From JAHEEL01 sp963700375 (GTDB taxonomy: Bacteria; Actinomycetota; Acidimicrobiia; Spongiisociales; UBA5794): a stretch of DNA of 64,000 bases. The position numbers and the translations under genes are program-made. Location: NCBI GenBank assembly GCA_963700375.1, contig CAVOXF010000006.1, forward strand, positions 558,001 to 622,000, written 5' to 3'. The notes below the pieces were generated by a model. It did no database searches, was not told the origin of the DNA, and saw only the letters and a list, made by a program, of their open reading frames with translations. Shown piece by piece: positions 8,129-18,588 of the stretch. Positions within the stretch are counted from its first letter, which is position 1; the number at the start of each line of letters is the position of its first letter.

Positions 8129-9082
8129 ATGGAATTCGAGTCGATCGACGTTGACACCTACCGATTCGACGTCGTCCGCAAGGGCTACGATCGGCTGCAG
8201 GTCGAAGACTTCCTCAACAAGATCAGCAAGTCGATGGCTCGCCTCGAAGATCGGCGCAAGCGTGCCGAAGTGCGCACCGAACAGGCAGAGCGCGCACTCG
8301 AGGAGGCCCGTACGCGGGCAGCCAAGACCATCCAGGAAACAGTGGTCTCGCGTGCCCATGAGATCGCCCCCGACGCGGATCCCGCCGAACTCGAGGGCGC
8401 AAGTCACTCCGCACACTTCACCTCCGACCGGGCGAGACTCGAGGCTCAGCAGATCATTGCCCAGGCCACCAGCCAGGCATCGTCAATCCACGCCGAAGCT
8501 GAAGCGATCCTCACAGGGGCGCTCACGACATCGGCCAGGATCAACGAAGAGCGATCTGATCTACTCGGATCGGTGGATGCGACGAGGAGTGGCCTGATCG
8601 CAGCCGCCGCCGAGGAGGCCGAAGCCATTCGTTCCGCGGCCGTCGAGGAGGCCGAACGCACTCGGGCCGGGGCCGCCATTCGAGCCGAGGAGATTCGTCA
8701 CCAGGCCGAAAGCGACGCGACCGACCTCATCAACGACGCCCGGGCGCGGAGCCTGGCCATCACAGCCGCTGCCGAACGGCAGCGAGCCGACCAGTTCGCG
8801 AGCGCCGACTATGCACACCTTCGCGTCGTCGGAAGCGGCCGAGCCGACGGCGATCCACTCCGCGAACCCCTTGAAGCGCCGGCCGCGGCCCCGGACATCG
8901 GCGAGGAGGAACGAATCTCGATCGATCTGCGCGAGGAGCTACCGGAACGGGACCTCGAGCCGGTGACACGCGAGCCACGCGCCTCCCGATATCAGTCGCG
9001 TTCGGCAAACCTGCCCCATATCGGCGACGATGCCGGCTCGGTGAACCGCTCACTGGAGAGTCTGAGGACCACCGAGGACTAG
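8129..9082 (+). CDS. DivIVA-domain coiled-coil protein
   Basis: A 317-residue protein. The first ~50 residues (FDVVRKGYDRLQVEDFLNKI) match the DivIVA N-terminal lipid-binding/dimer domain. A long Ala/Glu/Arg-rich coiled coil follows (about 50-230; many EEAEAIRSAAVEEAER-like heptads), then an acidic, Pro-containing C-terminal tail. DivIVA/Wag31-type proteins mark curved membrane at poles and septa and recruit wall-synthesis machinery in actinobacteria. The long coiled coil is unlike the short cell-division SepIVA type, so this may be a polar or cytoskeletal scaffold. The ATG at 8129 follows a purine-rich GGAAGGGAAG. It is monocistronic; the next gene is convergent. Confidence 0.85.
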   Translation: MEFESIDVDTYRFDVVRKGYDRLQVEDFLNKISKSMARLEDRRKRAEVRTEQAERALEEARTRAAKTIQETVVSRAHEIAPDADPAELEGASHSAHFTSDRARLEAQQIIAQATSQASSIHAEAEAILTGALTTSARINEERSDLLGSVDATRSGLIAAAAEEAEAIRSAAVEEAERTRAGAAIRAEEIRHQAESDATDLINDARARSLAITAAAERQRADQFASADYAHLRVVGSGRADGDPLREPLEAPAAAPDIGEEERISIDLREELPERDLEPVTREPRASRYQSRSANLPHIGDDAGSVNRSLESLRTTED

Positions 9083-9097
9083 CGCTTCGGCCGCCCC

Positions 9098-12000
9098 TCA
9101 ACGGCCCAACTGCTCGAGCTGACGTACCGCCACCATGACCGCCGCGCTGTCGGAGACCCCGTCGCGGCGGAGCGCCCTCATCAGCAGATTCAGTCGGGCG
9201 ATCTTGGGCTCCGACGCCGACGCGAATACGGCGAACGCGGCATCCGCATCACCGTCGGCCGATGCGGTGAGGATCCGCTCTACGATCGTACGGCGGAGCG
9301 ACACGAGTTCCTGTTCCATCCCGAGGATCGCCCAGCGCTGCCAGCGGGTGCCCGCAGGAAGCTCGGCAAGCTGGCGTTCGAGCCAGTCGATGTGAAACGT
9401 CGCACCAATCCGGAAGAACAGGCGACCGATTTGGTCGATCGAACGCCCCGTCGCATGAGCCACATCGATGATGTCGGCGGCGTGCACGAGCTCGACCTGC
9501 GTGGCGTGTCCCACGGCAATGTGTTCGGGAACGCCGAGTCGAACCATCCGCGACACGGATCGCTCCAAACGGTTCTGCCATCGCTTTGGCCCCATGGTTC
9601 GGATGGCGGCCGCCAGCTCCTCGAACCCGGCCCGATAGCGGTCGATCCGCTCCTGGATCGACTCGTCGCTCGGATGGGTGATGAACCAGCGCGTGAGGTC
9701 TTCCACGAGGTCGTCGACACCCGAGAGAAGTTCGTTGACCACGTCGGCATCGATCGACCCGGCGAGTGCCTCCACCTCCTTCCAGCGGGCCGACGCACCG
9801 GCAACGCCACGCGCCGTTCGATACGCGCCAACGATCTCGGCTGGGCCGGCGGCGGTCTCGATCTCGAGGCGTGAAACGAACGTGACGCCCTGAGAGTTGA
9901 GAATCTCGTTCGCGACGATTGTTGCCACCAACTCCCGACGAAGCGGATGCTCGGGAATCAGCGACCCGAAGCGGTCGACGATCGGCTGAGGGAAGTAGCT
10001 GGCAAGCAGACGCCCGAAGAATGGAGAATCCGGCAAGTCCGATGCGACGAGTTCGTCGCTGAGATGCTGCTTGGCGTAGGCGAGCAGCACTGCGAGTTCC
10101 GGCCTCGCCATCCGCCGTCCGGCGCGGGCCCGCTCGATCATGGTCTCGGTGGTCGGGAGCACCTCGTTGGCTCGATCGAGGCCGATCACCGGCTTCCAGG
10201 CGCACCATAAGGTCTTCGTATGCCTCGATCCGTTCTCCGGACACGGCCGTCTCCTGAGAGAGGATCTGAGCCTGGAGGAAGTTGTCGTAGACGATGGCGT
10301 CCACTACGTCATCGGAGACGGCCTCAATGAGTTCGTTCCGGTCGTCGCGGCTCAGCGCACCCGAGCGCTCGGCCATCCTCAGCAGGATCTTGATGTTCAC
10401 TTCGCGGTCGGAGCAATGGACACCACCGCTGTTGTCGACGAAATCGGTGAAGATGCGGCCGCCCGCTCGGTCGTACTCGATGCGCCCGGCTTGGGTGAAC
10501 CCGAGATTTCCTCCTTCTCCGACTACCCGGCACCTGAGGTCACGCCCGCTGATCCGGACGGCATCATTCGCCCGGTCCTGGGCGTCGTCGTTCGTCTCGG
10601 TCGAGGCCTTCACGTATGTGCCGATCCCGCCGTTCCAGAAGAGATCGACCGGTGCCTTGATGATCGCCGAGATCAACTGTTGCGGTGTCATCTCGGATGC
10701 GGAGGTGTTGAACACCTCCCGCATCTCGTCGGTGAGGTCGATCCGTTTTGCCGAGCGCGCGAACACCCCGCCGCCAGGTGAGATAGCGTCCCGGTTGTAG
10801 TCATCCCACGATGAGCGGCCGAGACCGGCGAGTCGTGCTCGTTCCAGGAGCGACGCGGCGGGATCTGGAGTGGGGTCGATGAAGATGTGCCGGTGGTCGA
10901 ACGCGGCGACCAACTTGATGCTCCCCGACAGCAGCATCCCGTTCCCGAAGACATCGCCCGACATGTCTCCGACCCCAACCACGGTGATCGGGTCGGTCTG
11001 GACGTCCACGTCGAGTTCCGCGAAGTGCCGCCGCACCGATTCCCAGGCTCCGCGTGCGGTGATCCCAAGGGCCTTGTGGTCGTATCCGGACGAGCCGCCG
11101 GACGCGAACGCGTCGTCGAGCCAGAATCCCGCGTCGGTTGCGATCTGGTTGGCCGTGTCGGAGAACGTTGCGGTACCTCGATCCGCGGCGACGACGAAGT
11201 ACGGATCATCGCCGTCAAGCGTGCGCACACCGGCAGGATGGATCACAACGCCGCCGTCGAGGTTGTCGGTCACATCGAGGAGTCCCCGGATGAAGGTCTG
11301 ATAGCCGGACTTCACCTCGTCCAGAGTCGGACCCGACACCGGATCGGCCGGGCGGCGCAGGACGAAACCGCCCTTCGCACCCGTCGGCACGATGACGACG
11401 TTCTTCGTCATCTGCGCCTTCATGAGTCCGAGCACCTCCGTTCGGTAGTCCTCCCTCCGGATCGACCAGCGGATACCGCCACGTGCAACCGCCCCGCCCC
11501 TGAGATGTATGCCCGCCACGTCGGGTGCGAACACGAAGATCTCGTACAAAGGACGCGGTTCGGGCACATCCGGGACAAGGCTTGAAACGAGCTTGAACGC
11601 AAGCGTGCCATTGTCGAGGTAGGCACTGGTTCTCACGGTTGCGTCGATGAGGCCGAGGAAGCCGCGCAGGATCCGATCCTCATCAAGCGAGCCGACTGCC
11701 TCGAGTCGCTCGAGCAGTGAGACACGCAGATCAGTCTCGTCTTCGGAGTCTTCGGCAGGACCAAACCGGGCTTCGAAGAGCCGGATGAGGTCACGAGCGA
11801 TGTCGGGGTGCGCGGCGAACGCCTTAGCGACATAGGGCTTCGAGAAGGCCGGGTTCACCAGGTGCCAGTAGGACCGGTAGGCGCGCAAGATGTGGATCCG
11901 TTTGTGGTCAAGGTCGGTGAGGACCAGAAGCCGGCTGAGACGGTCGGACTCACTCTCCCCCATCAGGGTCGCCGTGAGAGCAGCGGCAACCCGAGGCCCG

Positions 12001-13817
12001 CAGCCGGCGACGTCGAGGGGTTCGCCGTCGAACCCGACGACGCCGAAATCATGGGCAAACAACGTGTCGGGTTCGCCTTCGGCGGCGAGACTGGTCGGAA
12101 TCTCCTCAATCACCCGCACGCCGAGGTTCTCGATCAGGGGGAGCATCTCGGATAGGTCCCGCATCCCATCACGGCTGTAGACCACGATCCGCGTGAGCGG
12201 TTCGTCCGATCCAGCCTCGTTGTGGATGCCGACGCGAATGCGCTCGTCGGCGGACAGCAAGGCGTGAACATCCGCTACCGAGTGTGCCGCCTCCCCGAGA
12301 TTCGCAGCAATCCGGAACGACGACGGGTACCGCCGCGCATGTGCATCGACCATCGCCCGGGCATCGGCAGGATCGAATGTGCTCGCGAGCGCCGCGACCA
12401 CACGGTCTTCCCATGTCCGCGTCAGTGCGTAGACGTCTCGCTCGAGATCCTCAAATGGGACATCCGGAATCGAACCTTCCACCCATACGGTGAAATGGAT
12501 CCTGGCGTCACCCGTCTCGCCGAGCGTCAACTGGTAGTCGATCGACACTCCCTCGTAGCGCTGCAGGAACAGGTCCTGAAGATTCCTCCTCAGGTTCGCG
12601 TCGAAGCGGTCGCGGGGAACGACGACCAGGATGGAGATGTTGCGACGCAGGACGTCGCGGCGAACGAACAACCGCACATGCTGGTGTTCTTCCGCTTCGA
12701 GGAGGCCGACGAGGCTGGATCTGAGGTCATCCTCGCTGATGGCGAACAGTTCATCCTTGGGGAACGACTCGAAGATCTGCGTGATGACCTTGTAGTCGTG
12801 AGACCCGGCAAGGAGGTCCTCCTCAGCGAGGATGTTGCGCAGCTTCCGGCGAAGGATCGGAATGGTCGCAGACGGCTCCATATAGGCCTTCGACGTGAAC
12901 AACCCGACGAGGCGTGCTTCACCTCGTGGCGTTCCGTCGGCATTGACACGACGCACGCCCACGTAGTCCATGCGGGCCTCGCGATGGATCGTGGACCTGC
13001 CGTTGGTCTTGGAGATGACGAGCTGGCGACCGTGCTCGTAGCGCTCGCGCAGATCGGTTGGGAGCGCGGACAGCGGGACAGGTTCGGTGAATCGACTCGT
13101 CGCCGGGTCAGAGAGAATGCCGTATCCCGAGTCTGGATCCGTCACGATGGCCGGTTCTCCTCCTTCATCCCCGATCTGGTACTCCCGATAGCCGAGCAGG
13201 ATGAAGTTGTCGTCGAGGAGCCATTCGAGGAACGCCACCGCTTCCTCGACGTCGGTGCGATCGAACGCCTCGCCGTCCTCGAAGACGTAGTGGGCCATTC
13301 GGCGCACGGCGAACCGCATCGGCTCGAAGTCACGCACCGTGGCGGCCACTTCTTCCAGTGTTCGCACGACGCCAGCTTCGAGGTCCGCCCGCTGTCTTGC
13401 AGAAAGCGTCTGGGCAAGTTCATAGTGCTGGACCGACTCGCGGCAGTCGGCATCCCGGCCGGGTCCGACGCCGACCAGTGCACCCGACGCGTCCCTCGTC
13501 GTTCCAACAACCGGGTGGTAGTGGCGGACGATGGTGTGGCCGAGGCTCCGTATCCGGCTCGTGACCGAGTCGATGAGGAATGGCATGTCGTCGATGACGA
13601 CCTCGAGCACGGACCCGCCCACCCGGTATCCACACGAACCAACCGTTGGATTGAAGACCCGGATCGCGAACGGTGACCGCCGTCGATCGTCGACGAAATC
13701 GAAGAGGTACTCGACGGCAGCTCGCAGCTGCTCGCCGTCGATCGGCGGCGCCTCGTCCTCCGGCATGCGCCGCGTGTAGGCCCGGGCGAACGCCTCGAGC
13801 GCATCGGAACGACTCAT
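9098..13817 (-). pseudogene. gdh2: NAD-specific glutamate dehydrogenase (~180 kDa type), one frameshift
   Basis: Start ATG 13817 has AGGAGG eight bases upstream. The N-terminal ~1200 residues read in one frame: ACT-like regulatory segments, then catalytic motifs GGIRWSIRREDYRTEVLGLM, MTKNVVIVPTGAKGGFV, VVGVGDMSGDVFGNGMLL and DLFWNGGIGTYVK. At 10189/10190 the frame breaks. The C-terminal ~360 residues (GLDRANEVLPTTE, ARPELAVLLAYAKQHL, ... RQLEQLGR) continue in another frame to the stop at 9098. Removing one G from the coding-strand GG gives a seamless join (RLEAVIGLDRANEV). Total length ~1573 residues is normal for this hexameric class, which oxidises glutamate to 2-oxoglutarate. The break may be a sequencing error, because nothing else is degraded. 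Confidence 0.9.
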
Positions 13818-13994
13818 CTTCGGGTCCTCCTTCGATGACCCGGCGAGGTTACCGGGTTGCCCTCGACCGGGTAGCTGAGCAGCGGCGCAACGGAGGAGCA
13901 CGGACCAGAGGGGAACTGGAGTCCCAGGACCCGGTCTCCCCGTTCAACGATCGTTCTCGGCTACCCGGCTACTCCACTCGCGCCGACGACCGTC

Positions 13995-14438
13995 CTACGG
14001 CACAACCAACACGGGGCACGGGGCGTCGTGGATCACGTGACTCGCCACCGAGCCGACGATCATCCGCTTCAGTCGTCCGGCGCCGCGCCGGCCGACCACG
14101 AGGATATCGGCATCGACCCGCCTGCATACGTCGATGAGTCGCGTCGAGGGCTCGCCGATCTCTTCCTGGGTTTCGTAGTCGACGCCGGTGAGGTCCACGG
14201 CCCGCAGGGCCCGGTCGAGAACGTCGCGCTGCGCGTCGGACAGCGAATCGCCGAGGGCCTCAGCCGTCGGAGGCGATCCGACGATGCCCCACCACCCTTC
14301 CGGCGGCCGGACCACGGTGACGATGTAGAGCTTCGCGGACCGTGCCTTCGCCACGTCCACCGCGACCCGGACTGCGTCGATCGCAGCTTCGGAACCATCG
14401 ACCCCTACGACGATGACCGTTGGATGCCAACCCTCCAC
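13995..14438 (-). CDS. universal stress protein, UspA family
   Basis: A 147-residue single-domain Usp. The first strand carries the Asp motif VVGVDGSEAA. The C-terminal ATP-binding loop is intact, with the G-x2-G-x9-G-S pattern (VVGRRGAGRLKRMIVGSVAS), and the chain ends in the typical CPVLVVP strand. ATP-binding members respond to starvation, hypoxia or energy stress. The GTG start at 14438 lies six bases after GAGGAGG. It is divergent from the nfnA-like gene, with about 200 bases between them, enough for two promoters. Confidence 0.93.
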   Translation of the reverse strand: MEGWHPTVIVVGVDGSEAAIDAVRVAVDVAKARSAKLYIVTVVRPPEGWWGIVGSPPTAEALGDSLSDAQRDVLDRALRAVDLTGVDYETQEEIGEPSTRLIDVCRRVDADILVVGRRGAGRLKRMIVGSVASHVIHDAPCPVLVVP

Positions 14439-14645
14439 CTCGCACCTCCTCGAGTGTCGGCCTCAGCGTATCGGCCGTGGCGGCCGCGAGGAAGGGTCAA
14501 ACGTCCGGTTCTGCGGTCAGATCGCCGTCCCGATCGGCGAATCGGAGCAGGTGCGATCCTCGGGCGACGGAGGGTCGTCGGAACCCGTCTATCGGCCCTA
14601 CTCACGCACCAGGACGCCATTCACACTGTGAGACCGGAGGTGGCA

Positions 14646-15533
14646 ATGTACGTGATCGTCGAAGCTGATTCGATTGCGCCCGACGTCCGTCGGATCGTCG
14701 TCGAGGCACCGAAGATCGCGAAGAAGCACCAGGCCGGCCAGTTCGTCATCGTCCGCGTGACACCGAACGGCGAGCGCATTCCACTCACGATCGCTGAGGC
14801 CGACGCCGAGACCGGATTGATCACGCTGTTCGTCCAGGCGATCGGCCGCACCACCACCCTCATGAGCGAACTCGAGGCCGGGGACCATCTCGAGGACGTC
14901 GCGGGGCCGTTAGGCCGCGCATCGGAAATCAAGGGGTACGGTACCGCCGTCGTCGTGGGCGGCGGCCTCGGCACTGCGATCGCCTACCCAATAGCGAGAG
15001 CCCTTGCGAACGTCGGCAACCGGGTGATCGCGATCGTGGGCGGCCGGAGCCGGGAGTATGTCCTGCTCGAAGACCAACTCGCGGCCCAGGGCATCGAAGT
15101 CATCCCCTGCACCGACGACGGCTCATATGGTCGCAAGGGATTCGTCACCGAGGCGCTCGCCGACGTGATCGAGGCAGAGGACGTTGACGTGGTCTTTGCT
15201 GCCGGGCCGGTGCCGATGATGGGCGCGGTCGCCGAGGTCACGCGACCAGCGGGCATCGAGACCATTGCGTCGCTGAACCCGATCATGGTCGACGGAACCG
15301 GCATGTGCGGTGGCTGCCGGGTCGAGGTCGGCGGCGAGACGAAGTTTGCATGCGTCGACGGACCGGAGTTCGACGCTCACCAAGTGGATTTTCAGCTCCT
15401 GCAGCGACGGAACACGTCGTATCACGCGTTCGAGACCGAGCGAATGGCCGACCTCGAGTCGCTCGACGCCGTCCATCACGAACAACTGCTCGCCGAAGTG
15501 CGCGGTGCCTGCAAGTCGGAGGCGGCACCGTGA
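14646..15533 (+). CDS. nfnA: NfnA-like FAD/[2Fe-2S] NAD-binding subunit (sulfide dehydrogenase/NADPH-ferredoxin reductase small subunit)
   Basis: A 295-residue ferredoxin-reductase-fold protein. An FAD-binding barrel occupies residues 1-95 (AGQFVIVRV, ERIPLTIAEA). An NAD-binding Rossmann domain follows (VVVGGGLGTAIAYPIARAL near 103; FAAGPVPMM near 180). The C-terminal cluster has Asp and three Cys (VDGTGMCGGCRVEV then FACVDGPEFDAH), typical of NfnA/SudB. The length matches known NfnA. Its stop overlaps the NfnB-like start by GTGA. The pair should form the NADH-dependent reduced ferredoxin:NADP+ oxidoreductase, a flavin-based bifurcating enzyme, though a simple glutamate-synthase-like role is possible. 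GGAGG precedes the ATG. Confidence 0.88.
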   Translation: MYVIVEADSIAPDVRRIVVEAPKIAKKHQAGQFVIVRVTPNGERIPLTIAEADAETGLITLFVQAIGRTTTLMSELEAGDHLEDVAGPLGRASEIKGYGTAVVVGGGLGTAIAYPIARALANVGNRVIAIVGGRSREYVLLEDQLAAQGIEVIPCTDDGSYGRKGFVTEALADVIEAEDVDVVFAAGPVPMMGAVAEVTRPAGIETIASLNPIMVDGTGMCGGCRVEVGGETKFACVDGPEFDAHQVDFQLLQRRNTSYHAFETERMADLESLDAVHHEQLLAEVRGACKSEAAP

Positions 15534-16981
15534 TCAAGGTTCCGCGCCGGACGTTGAACAAGCTCGAACGGGTCAAGATGCCGGAGCAGGATCCGCTCGT
15601 TCGCGCCACCAATTTCGTCGAGGTCAACGAAGGACTCACTCCGGAGCAGGCGACCGTCGAGGCGATGCGCTGCCTGCAATGCAAGACCCCCACCTGTATC
15701 GACGGCTGTCCGGTCAATATTCAGATCGACCAGTTCATCGAGCGGGTCGCGAACGGCGACATCCGCGCTGCGGCCGACGTCATTCGCATGGACAGCCTGC
15801 TCCCCGCCATCTGCGGGCGGGTCTGCCCGCAGGAAGCGCAGTGTGAGGGCACCTGCGTGCTCGACAAGAAGAACAAGCCGATCGCGATCGGGCACCTCGA
15901 ACGATATGTCGCCGACACGGTCCGCCGCTACGGGCTCGAGCCGCCGGTGGAACCGATTGCGCCGTCCGGCAAGAGCGTGGCGATCGTGGGGAGCGGTCCG
16001 GCCGGCCTCGCCTGCGCAGCCGACCTGGCGAAGAGCGGCCACACGGTGACGATCTTCGAGGCCCTCCACCAGCCGGGTGGTGTGCTCATCTACGGAATCC
16101 CCGAATTCCGTCTGCCCAAGGATATCGTCGCCTTCGAGATCGAAGGGCTGAAAGCCCTCGGCGTCACGGTGGAGACGAACGCCATCATCGGTCGAACCAC
16201 GACGGTTGAGGAGCTCCTGTCGGACGAGGGATTCGACGCGGTGTTCATCGGCGTGGGGGCGGGCCTGCCTCGATTCCTGGATGTCGACGGTGAGAACCTG
16301 ATCGGCGTCTACTCGGCGAACGAGTTTCTCACCCGTGTGAACCTGATGGGTGCGTACCGAGACGACGCCGAGACACCGGTGCTCGATCTCACGGGGAAGC
16401 GGGTTGTCGTGTTCGGCGGAGGCAACACCGCCATGGACAGCGCCAGAACGCCGCTGCGGCTCGGAGCCAAGGAGGTCCGGATCGCGTACCGGCGGACGGA
16501 GGCCGAGATGCCGGCGCGAGTCGAGGAGATCCATCACGCGAAAGAGGAGGGAATCGTCTTTGACTTTCTCGTCTCCCCGGTCGAGTTGCTCGGCACCGAC
16601 GACGGCTGGCTCACCGGCGTCCGCCTCCAGAGGATGGAGCTCGGCGAACCGGACGACTCGGGCCGAAGGCGCCCGGTCCCGATCGAGGGCAACATCTACG
16701 ACCTCCCTGCCGACGTGGTGATCGTCGCAATCGGCAACTCCCCCAACCCGCTCCTCCCGGCGACCGAGTCACGGCTCGAACAGACACGGTGGGGAACGCT
16801 CGCGGTCAACGAGTCGACGGGCAGGACCACGATGCAGGGGGTGTTCGCGGGTGGGGACATCGTCACCGGGGGGGCGACGGTGATCCTCGCCATGGGAGCC
16901 GGCCGTATCGCCGCTGCGTCGATCGAACGATACCTCGAGACCGGTGTTTGGGACGAGGCTCCAGAGCCCGCCGTGACCTAG
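15530..16981 (+). CDS. nfnB: NfnB-like NADPH-binding subunit (annotated in many genomes as NADPH-dependent glutamate synthase, GltA)
   Basis: A 483-residue flavoprotein of the glutamate-synthase small-subunit family. The N-terminal Fer4_20 domain carries two [4Fe-4S] sites: CLQCKTPTCIDGCPV near residue 45 and CGRVCPQEAQCEGTC near 90. FAD-binding VAIVGSGPAGLACAADL lies near 147, NADPH-binding VVVFGGGNTAMDSA near 290, and a C-terminal VFAGGDIVTGGATVILAMG closes the FAD site. It overlaps nfnA by four bases. No glutamate synthase large subunit is nearby, which favours the Nfn reading over GltD. A hairpin (16994-17015) follows. Confidence 0.88.
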   Translation: MIKVPRRTLNKLERVKMPEQDPLVRATNFVEVNEGLTPEQATVEAMRCLQCKTPTCIDGCPVNIQIDQFIERVANGDIRAAADVIRMDSLLPAICGRVCPQEAQCEGTCVLDKKNKPIAIGHLERYVADTVRRYGLEPPVEPIAPSGKSVAIVGSGPAGLACAADLAKSGHTVTIFEALHQPGGVLIYGIPEFRLPKDIVAFEIEGLKALGVTVETNAIIGRTTTVEELLSDEGFDAVFIGVGAGLPRFLDVDGENLIGVYSANEFLTRVNLMGAYRDDAETPVLDLTGKRVVVFGGGNTAMDSARTPLRLGAKEVRIAYRRTEAEMPARVEEIHHAKEEGIVFDFLVSPVELLGTDDGWLTGVRLQRMELGEPDDSGRRRPVPIEGNIYDLPADVVIVAIGNSPNPLLPATESRLEQTRWGTLAVNESTGRTTMQGVFAGGDIVTGGATVILAMGAGRIAAASIERYLETGVWDEAPEPAVT

Positions 16982-16993
16982 ATCGCTGGAGCT

Positions 16994-17015
16994 GCCGGAT
17001 CCGAAAGCATCCGGC
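16994..17015. terminator. bidirectional hairpin between convergent genes
   Basis: A perfect 7 bp stem, GCCGGAT and ATCCGGC, encloses an 8-base loop between the nfnB stop (16981) and the cytochrome c stop (17015). There is no T-run on either side, so it is a plausible but not canonical intrinsic terminator. Confidence 0.5.
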
Positions 17016-17455
17016 TACTGCAGCGTGCGGAGAAACGCCACGATGTCGGCGAGGTCGCTGTCGGTGAGCCTCGGATTGCCCCCGTAGGGCGGCATTGCAA
17101 CACCGGCCCCATTGTCCGGCGCATCGCCGGGGCGTCCTTCCTTGATGAAAGCAACCATCTCGGCATCAGTGTGGTCCTGGATGAAGACGTTGTCGACGAA
17201 CGCCGTTCCGAGTCCGCTCACGCCTTCGTAGCTCCGGCCGTGGCACGCCGTACACGACTGATCGACGAGCTCTTGTCCGTGGACGACATCGGGGGACGCG
17301 TCGGGGGACCCGTCGGGAGACGCGTCTCGGGGGGGAGTGCCCGAACCGCCGCATGCAGCAAGCACAAGAGCAACCATGGCAAGCCCTACGAGTATCGACG
17401 CACGGCGCTTGGCGCTGGCTGCTCGGTGCATCGTGGTGGTCGCGGATCCGCTCAT
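17015..17455 (-). CDS. lipoprotein c-type cytochrome
   Basis: A 146-residue protein with a signal peptide ending in a lipobox (LVALVLAAC read as VALVLAAC near residue 35) and a Ser/Pro/Asp-rich linker. One cytochrome c domain follows, with haem motif CTACH and the axial Met in AMPPYGGNPRLTDSD. It is expected to be tethered outside the membrane and to pass electrons in respiration. The start at 17455 is chosen for the signal-peptide length; a second ATG at 17431 is possible. It converges with nfnB across a hairpin. Confidence 0.88.
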   Translation of the reverse strand: MSGSATTTMHRAASAKRRASILVGLAMVALVLAACGGSGTPPRDASPDGSPDASPDVVHGQELVDQSCTACHGRSYEGVSGLGTAFVDNVFIQDHTDAEMVAFIKEGRPGDAPDNGAGVAMPPYGGNPRLTDSDLADIVAFLRTLQ

Positions 17456-17525
17456 CGTGGCCTTTCTCGCTGATCGTGCGCCGGAACGATACCGGGGATA
17501 CCGCACATCGAATTCGCCCTGTGCG

Positions 17526-18509
17526 TCAGGCGAATGCCGGAACGACCTGCGTTGCGAACATCTCGAGGCTCTCCGAGTTGTAGGCGGCATCCGGGAAGTA
17601 TCCGATGAGGTAGCCCATCCCGGCCGCCACCCACGGCGCGAGCCTCTCGATCACCTGATCGGGTGTGCCGACAAGCATGTGCTCGACGAGGTTCCGTCTG
17701 ACCTCCGCCGCTCGTTCGTCGCCGATCAGCGGCCGTATGCGATCGATGTGGGCGTTTGTCTTGGTTTTGACCTCGGACTCGGTCTCTGCGAGCAGCACCC
17801 GGAAGAGCGACGACCGAACGATCTCGTCGAAGTCGCGCCCAACGGCGTCGGAGTGAGCGGCAAGCACGTGGGACTTGTGAACGAACTCGTCGAGCGACAT
17901 GCCGAAGTTCGTGTAGTCGGCGTACCTCGCGGCGAGCCGAAGCGTGAGTTGCTCGCCTCCCCCGGCGATCCAGATCGGAATCGAGTCCTGCACCGGCTTC
18001 GGCCGGCTGATGGCACCGGCCAGGTGGTAGTAGCGCCCGTCGTACTCCACTTCATCTTCGGTCCACATGCGCCGCATGATCTCGACGCCCTCGCCGAGCT
18101 GGCCGATTCGAACGGAAGCCTTCGGGAATTCGTATCCGTAGGCAAGGTACTCGTGCTCGTACCACCCGGCGCCGATCCCCATGTCGACCCTGCCGTTCGA
18201 AATCACGTCGATGTCGGCAGCGATCTTGGCGAGGTGTGCGGGGTTTCGATAGGAATTCGATGTGCACATCTGCCCGAGCCGGACCGTGGACGTCATCGGT
18301 GCGAGTGCCGCCATGAGCGTCCAGGCCTCGTAGCTCGACTCCTGTGTCGGGATGGGCACGGTATGGAAGTGGTCGAAGACCCATGCGGACTCGTATCCGA
18401 GGGCCTCGACCGTCTTGGCGACGCCGAGCATGGTCGGCCATTCTTCGGACCGGTCGATTCCGACGAGGTCGAGACGCCAACCCTGGGGGATGAAGGCTCC
18501 GTACCGCAT
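17526..18509 (-). CDS. LLM-class F420-dependent oxidoreductase
   Basis: A 327-residue luciferase-like TIM barrel. Typical motifs are MRYGAFIPQGWRLDL at the start, ESAWVFDHF, NPAHLAKIAADIDVISNGR, MGIGAGWYEHEY and IPIWIAGGGEQLTLRLAARY. In actinobacteria this family mostly uses F420H2 rather than FMN. The substrate is unknown. The ATG at 18509 is used because the first beta strand begins there. It is divergent from the methyltransferase gene, with 79 bases between the starts, so the promoters must be close or overlapping. Confidence 0.87.
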   Translation of the reverse strand: MRYGAFIPQGWRLDLVGIDRSEEWPTMLGVAKTVEALGYESAWVFDHFHTVPIPTQESSYEAWTLMAALAPMTSTVRLGQMCTSNSYRNPAHLAKIAADIDVISNGRVDMGIGAGWYEHEYLAYGYEFPKASVRIGQLGEGVEIMRRMWTEDEVEYDGRYYHLAGAISRPKPVQDSIPIWIAGGGEQLTLRLAARYADYTNFGMSLDEFVHKSHVLAAHSDAVGRDFDEIVRSSLFRVLLAETESEVKTKTNAHIDRIRPLIGDERAAEVRRNLVEHMLVGTPDQVIERLAPWVAAGMGYLIGYFPDAAYNSESLEMFATQVVPAFA

Positions 18510-18588
18510 GGCAGTCACGGTACACGGCCCCATCCGTACCGAGTTCGGGCCGGGCCGATCGATGCTCCGGATTGGTAGCGTGCGGGTC

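Noticed and set aside
9249..10188. C-terminal ~310 codons of the long NAD-GDH frame as written
   Set aside because: After the break at 10189/10190 this frame is Arg-rich nonsense. The true C-terminus lies in the frame ending at 9098.
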